A DNA stretch of 8,207 bases, from contig CANRCY010000059.1 of assembly GCA_947629225.1 (NCBI GenBank), positions 1-8,207 of the forward strand. Direction: 5' to 3'. The notes beneath the pieces are model-generated. The model was not told where the DNA came from. It saw nothing but the letters and a program-made list of their open reading frames with translations, and did no database searches. Both the position numbers and the translations under genes were made by a program. Below are positions 6,096 to 8,207 of this stretch, one piece after another (position 1 is the first letter of the stretch; each line of letters opens with the position of its first letter). This DNA is from an uncultured Clostridia bacterium. GTDB taxonomy: Bacteria; Bacillota; Clostridia; Christensenellales; Borkfalkiaceae.

Positions 6096-7145
6096 TCAGT
6101 CGAAGACGGAGAGTTGCTTGCGGACGGATTCGGGCATTTGAATGCCCATGTGCTCGTAGCCGCCTTTCAGACAAATCCTGCCGCGCGGCGTGCGGGCGAT
6201 AAAGCCGAGTTGGAGCAGATAGGGCTCGTATACGTCTTCGATGGTGTTCACGTCCTCGTTGATCGTGGCGGCAAGCGTATCTAACCCCGCAGGTCCGCCG
6301 TTGAACTTTTCGATGAGGGCGCGCAGAAGGTTCCTGTCCGTCTCGTCTAAGCCCAGAGCGTCGATCTCGAGGCGGGAAAGCGCCTCTTTCGCGGTCTGCT
6401 CCGTGACGGTCGCGCTCCCCGAGACTGCCGAAAAATCGCGCACCCGCTTTAAGAGCCTGTTGGCGATACGGGGCGTGCCGCGGGAACGGCGGGCGATCTC
6501 GAAGCCGCCCTTCTCCTCCACCGAGATGCCGAGCGTGCGCGCCGAACGGGTGACGATTTTCTGCAATTCCGCGGGCGTGTACATATCGAGACGGCACAGA
6601 ATGCCGAAACGGTCGCGCAAGGGAGAGGAGAGCATGCCCGCGCGCGTGGTCGCCCCGATGAGGGTAAACCGTTTGAGCGGAAGACGGATATTCCGCGCCA
6701 TGGGTCCTTTGCCCACGATGATGTCGAGCGCGAAATCTTCCATTGCCGAGTAGAGAGTTTCTTCCACCGTGTGGTTGAGGCGGTGGATCTCGTCGATGAA
6801 CAGCACGTCCCCCTCGTTTAAGTTGGAAAGGATTGCGGCGAGGTCGCCCTGCCGCTCGATCGCGGGACCGCTCGTGAGCTTGATCTGCGCGTCCATGGTG
6901 TTTGCGATGATGTGCGCGAGCGTCGTTTTGCCGAGCCCGGGAGGACCGTATAAAAGGACGTGGTCGAGCGCCTCTCCCCGCGCCTTTGCCGCCGCCATGT
7001 AGACGGAGAGATTCTCTTTGATCTTATCCTGCCCGACGTACTCTTCCATCGTCTTGGGACGAAGGATATTTTCCTCTGCGTCGTATGTACTTTTGGTGCT
7101 CGTGAGAAGGCGTTCTTCGCCGTCGCCGAATGCGTCGTCAAACAT
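6096..7145 (-). CDS. ruvB: Holliday junction branch-migration ATPase RuvB
   Basis: RuvB is the hexameric AAA+ motor that, with RuvA, drives branch migration of Holliday junctions during recombination and fork repair. The 349-residue product is full length. It shows the RPKTMEEYVGQ entry motif (29-39), Walker A GPPGLGKT (67-74), Walker B LFIDEIH (115-121), sensor 1 GATTRAG (164-170), the LRDRFG arginine-finger region (176-181) and sensor 2 RGTPRIANRLL (222-232). A C-terminal winged-helix DNA-binding domain (about 265-335) includes EPYLLQLGFIARTPRGR. The start ATG (7145-7143) has GGGAG 6-10 nt upstream and lies 22 nt after ruvA, so the two are surely co-transcribed. No defect is seen. The stop is followed after 11 nt by the long hairpin repeat, which may affect expression of queA. 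Confidence 0.97.
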   Translation of the reverse strand: MFDDAFGDGEERLLTSTKSTYDAEENILRPKTMEEYVGQDKIKENLSVYMAAAKARGEALDHVLLYGPPGLGKTTLAHIIANTMDAQIKLTSGPAIERQGDLAAILSNLNEGDVLFIDEIHRLNHTVEETLYSAMEDFALDIIVGKGPMARNIRLPLKRFTLIGATTRAGMLSSPLRDRFGILCRLDMYTPAELQKIVTRSARTLGISVEEKGGFEIARRSRGTPRIANRLLKRVRDFSAVSGSATVTEQTAKEALSRLEIDALGLDETDRNLLRALIEKFNGGPAGLDTLAATINEDVNTIEDVYEPYLLQLGFIARTPRGRICLKGGYEHMGIQMPESVRKQLSVFD

Positions 7146-7167
7146 GATCTGCTCCCATACCTCTCTA

Positions 7168-7764
7168 TTACATTCCCCTCAGCGCAAGGGAGATGATCTC
7201 CTCGACCGAAGCCGCGCCGCTTGCCTTTGCGCGCTCTACGGCGCGCGCGCTCTCTTGCTTGGTGAACCCAAGCCCCATGAGCGCGGAGACGGCGTCGTCG
7301 TCTTCCCCCTTGGAGAGGGGGACGGAAGAGACGCTCTCCCGCCCGAGCAGTTCGTCTGCGGAAATTTTGCCGTGCAGCTCCAAAATAATGCGCTCCGCCG
7401 TCTTTTTGCCGACCCCCTTGACTGCCGAAATCCGCTTGCTGTCTGCCGTGGCGATCGCTTCGGAGAGCTCGGCGGGGTTCATGGACGAAAGAACGGCGAT
7501 CGCCATTCTTGCCCCCACGCCCTGCACGGACGTGAGTTTGAGAAAGAGCTGCTTTTCGCGCATGTCGGCAAAGCCGAAGAGCGCCGCGCCGTCTTCGCCG
7601 AGTTTGAGGTAGGTGTAGACTTCCCCCTCTTCCCCCGCTCGGACGCCCGAGAGGCGCGAAAACGCCGCGCCCGAACAGACGACTTCGTACCCGACCCCGT
7701 TGACGTCGAGAAGAACGTAGTCGGGCGTGAGCTCTTTTACTTTTCCTCTTAAATATCCTATCAT
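7168..7764 (-). CDS. ruvA: Holliday junction DNA-binding protein RuvA
   Basis: RuvA binds four-way junctions as a tetramer, holds them in the open square form and recruits RuvB. The 198-residue length is typical. Residues 1-62 are the OB-fold (MIGYLRGKV start, NGVGYEV at 22-28). Two helix-hairpin-helix motifs follow: LTSVQGVGARMA (77-88) and ISAVKGVGKKTAERI (112-126). A linker leads to the small C-terminal RuvB-contacting domain (about 155-198, with ALMGLGFTKQESARAV). I chose ATG at 7764-7762 because MIGYLRG is the conserved RuvA N-terminus and AAAGGAA precedes it by 6 nt. A longer frame to 8007 exists but translates only repeats. It lies between ruvC and ruvB as in many Bacillota. Confidence 0.97.
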   Translation of the reverse strand: MIGYLRGKVKELTPDYVLLDVNGVGYEVVCSGAAFSRLSGVRAGEEGEVYTYLKLGEDGAALFGFADMREKQLFLKLTSVQGVGARMAIAVLSSMNPAELSEAIATADSKRISAVKGVGKKTAERIILELHGKISADELLGRESVSSVPLSKGEDDDAVSALMGLGFTKQESARAVERAKASGAASVEEIISLALRGM

Positions 7765-7797
7765 AATGGTTTCCTTTGTGGGTCCCCCCTCCCCTAC

Positions 7798-7823
7798 CCC
7801 TCCCCCAACTCGTTGGGGGAGGG
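7798..7823. repeat. Perfect 12-bp palindrome just upstream of ruvA
   Basis: CCCTCCCCCAAC (7798-7809) pairs perfectly with GTTGGGGGAGGG (7812-7823) around two bases; in practice the loop would be four bases. Further C-rich tracts flank it (7785-7797). It sits about 33 nt upstream of the ruvA start and would form a very stable hairpin in the ruvA leader. No U-run follows it on the minus strand, so termination is not supported. It resembles a dispersed GC-rich palindromic repeat, but no second copy is present in the window. Confidence 0.7.
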
Positions 7824-7881
7824 CGAGATATGAAGAGATGTTGGGTCCCCTCTTCCTCCCGCGCGGAGAGGGCGAGAGGTA

Positions 7882-7925
7882 GAGATTTCTCCACGCGGTC
7901 GCTTTGCTCCCTTGGTCGAAATGAC
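7882..7925. repeat. GAGATTTCTC...TCGAAATGAC repeat, divergent copy with a long centre
   Basis: Same end sequences as the cores at 4606-4643 and 5870-5907, but with a different, longer centre (CACGCGGTCGCTTTGCTC followed by CCTTGG). The first arm reads GAGATTTCTCCA and the last TCGAAATGAC. On the minus strand it reads GTCATTTCGA...GAGAAATCTC. It lies in the repeat-filled 273-nt gap between ruvC and ruvA. Confidence 0.65.
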
Positions 7926-7946
7926 AAAGAAGGGGCGACGAGAGGA

Positions 7947-7974
7947 GAGATTTCTCGACTGCGCTCGAAATGAC
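7947..7974. repeat. GAGATTTCTC...TCGAAATGAC repeat, short copy
   Basis: A 28-nt copy in which GAGATTTCTCGA and TCGAAATGAC are separated by only six bases (CTGCGC). The inner TCGA/TCGA and ATTT/AAAT parts can pair as a small hairpin with a two-base bulge. It is probably the minimal form of the core that also begins the two long repeats. Confidence 0.7.
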
Positions 7975-7987
7975 AAATACCCCACTC

Positions 7988-8031
7988 GGCATGGCTCGCC
8001 ATGCCACCCGCCCCCATGAATGGGGGCAGGT
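7988..8031. repeat. Two-hairpin palindromic repeat, copy 2
   Basis: Second copy of the element at 4558-4601. GGCATGGC (7988-7995) pairs with GCCATGCC (7998-8005), then GCCCCCAT (8010-8017) pairs with ATGGGGGC (8020-8027), followed by AGGT. Compared with copy 1 the second stem has a G-C pair replaced by A-T, so both strands of the stem changed together. It begins only 6 nt after the ruvC stop codon in transcription order. Confidence 0.75.
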
Positions 8032-8037
8032 CTTTTT

Positions 8038-8207
8038 CTACCTTATGCCGAAGAGAGAGGCGAAACGGCTTGTGAAGGCGTGGCAGAGCGCAACTGCCAA
8101 AGCGTCCGCCGCGTCGTCGGGACGGGGAATGGCGCTCAGGCGCAGGTGGCTCGCAACGACCCGCTGCATCTGCCCCTTGTCCGCCGCGCCGTAGCCCGTG
8201 AGCGCTT
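8038..8207 (-). CDS. ruvC: Crossover junction endonuclease RuvC, C-terminal fragment (5' part beyond window)
   Basis: RuvC is the metal-dependent nuclease that cuts Holliday junctions processed by RuvAB. I translated this by hand: 55 residues and a TAG stop (8040-8038) are visible, and the 5' end lies outside the window. The fragment contains LTGYGAADKGQMQ (2-14 of the fragment) and PRPDDAADALAVALCH (27-42). DDAADAL carries two of the catalytic acidic residues, Asp31 and Asp34 of the fragment, equivalent to the C-terminal pair in E. coli RuvC. The tail SRFASLFGIR is short, which is normal. It heads the ruvC-ruvA-ruvB order; the 273-nt gap to ruvA is unusually long and filled with palindromic repeats. 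Confidence 0.93.
   Translation of the reverse strand, partial: ALTGYGAADKGQMQRVVASHLRLSAIPRPDDAADALAVALCHAFTSRFASLFGIR

Noticed and set aside
7765..8007. N-terminal extension of ruvA by 81 codons
   Set aside because: It translates only repeats; the conserved MIGYLRG start with a ribosome binding site lies at 7764.
6818..8017. 399-codon minus-strand frame across ruvB, ruvA and the repeats
   Set aside because: It covers both ruv genes in a wrong frame and is Arg/Gly-rich nonsense after the repeat-derived N-terminus.
4540..8031. CRISPR array
   Set aside because: Repeats are few, of several families, and not regularly spaced; there are no spacers of constant length and no cas genes.

Overview
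The window comes from a GC-rich member of the Bacillota, most likely an uncultured Clostridia-type (gut) lineage. The evidence is the minus-strand order ruvC - ruvA - ruvB - queA - tgt - yajC, which is the classical Firmicutes arrangement, plus a textbook SigA-type promoter, strong AGGAG-type ribosome binding sites and Gram-positive-style lipoproteins with acidic linkers. The species is not identifiable from the sequence alone.

Layout, in minus-strand transcription order from the right edge: the C-terminal 55 codons of ruvC (cut by the window edge), a 273-nt gap packed with repeats, ruvA, a 22-nt gap, ruvB, a 233-nt gap almost filled by a long hairpin-rich repeat, then queA. The operon is then interrupted. 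Between queA and tgt lies a plus-strand unit with its own promoter (1862-1890) and intrinsic terminator (4489-4525). It encodes two paralogous secreted lipoproteins of the SGNH/GDSL type that resemble carbohydrate esterase family 2. Left of it, on the minus strand again, are tgt (one frameshift near 1512-1515) and yajC (3' end cut by the left edge).

Functionally, RuvA, RuvB and RuvC form the Holliday-junction branch-migration and resolution machine. QueA and Tgt make queuosine at the tRNA wobble position. YajC is an accessory subunit of the Sec translocase. The two lipoproteins probably remove acetyl or similar ester groups from polysaccharides at the cell surface and have no obvious link to their neighbours, so they look like an inserted cargo unit.

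The most unusual content is noncoding. Gaps at 4540-4842, 5863-6095 and 7765-8037 hold several families of short palindromic repeats. They include a 204/215-nt multi-hairpin element in two direct copies flanking queA, a two-hairpin element in two copies with a compensatory base-pair change, and four copies of a GAGATTTCTC...TCGAAATGAC core. They sit only at boundaries of the minus-strand operon, and one copy ends 7 nt from the queA start codon. No CRISPR array, rRNA, tRNA, transposase or recognisable new enzymatic system was seen.
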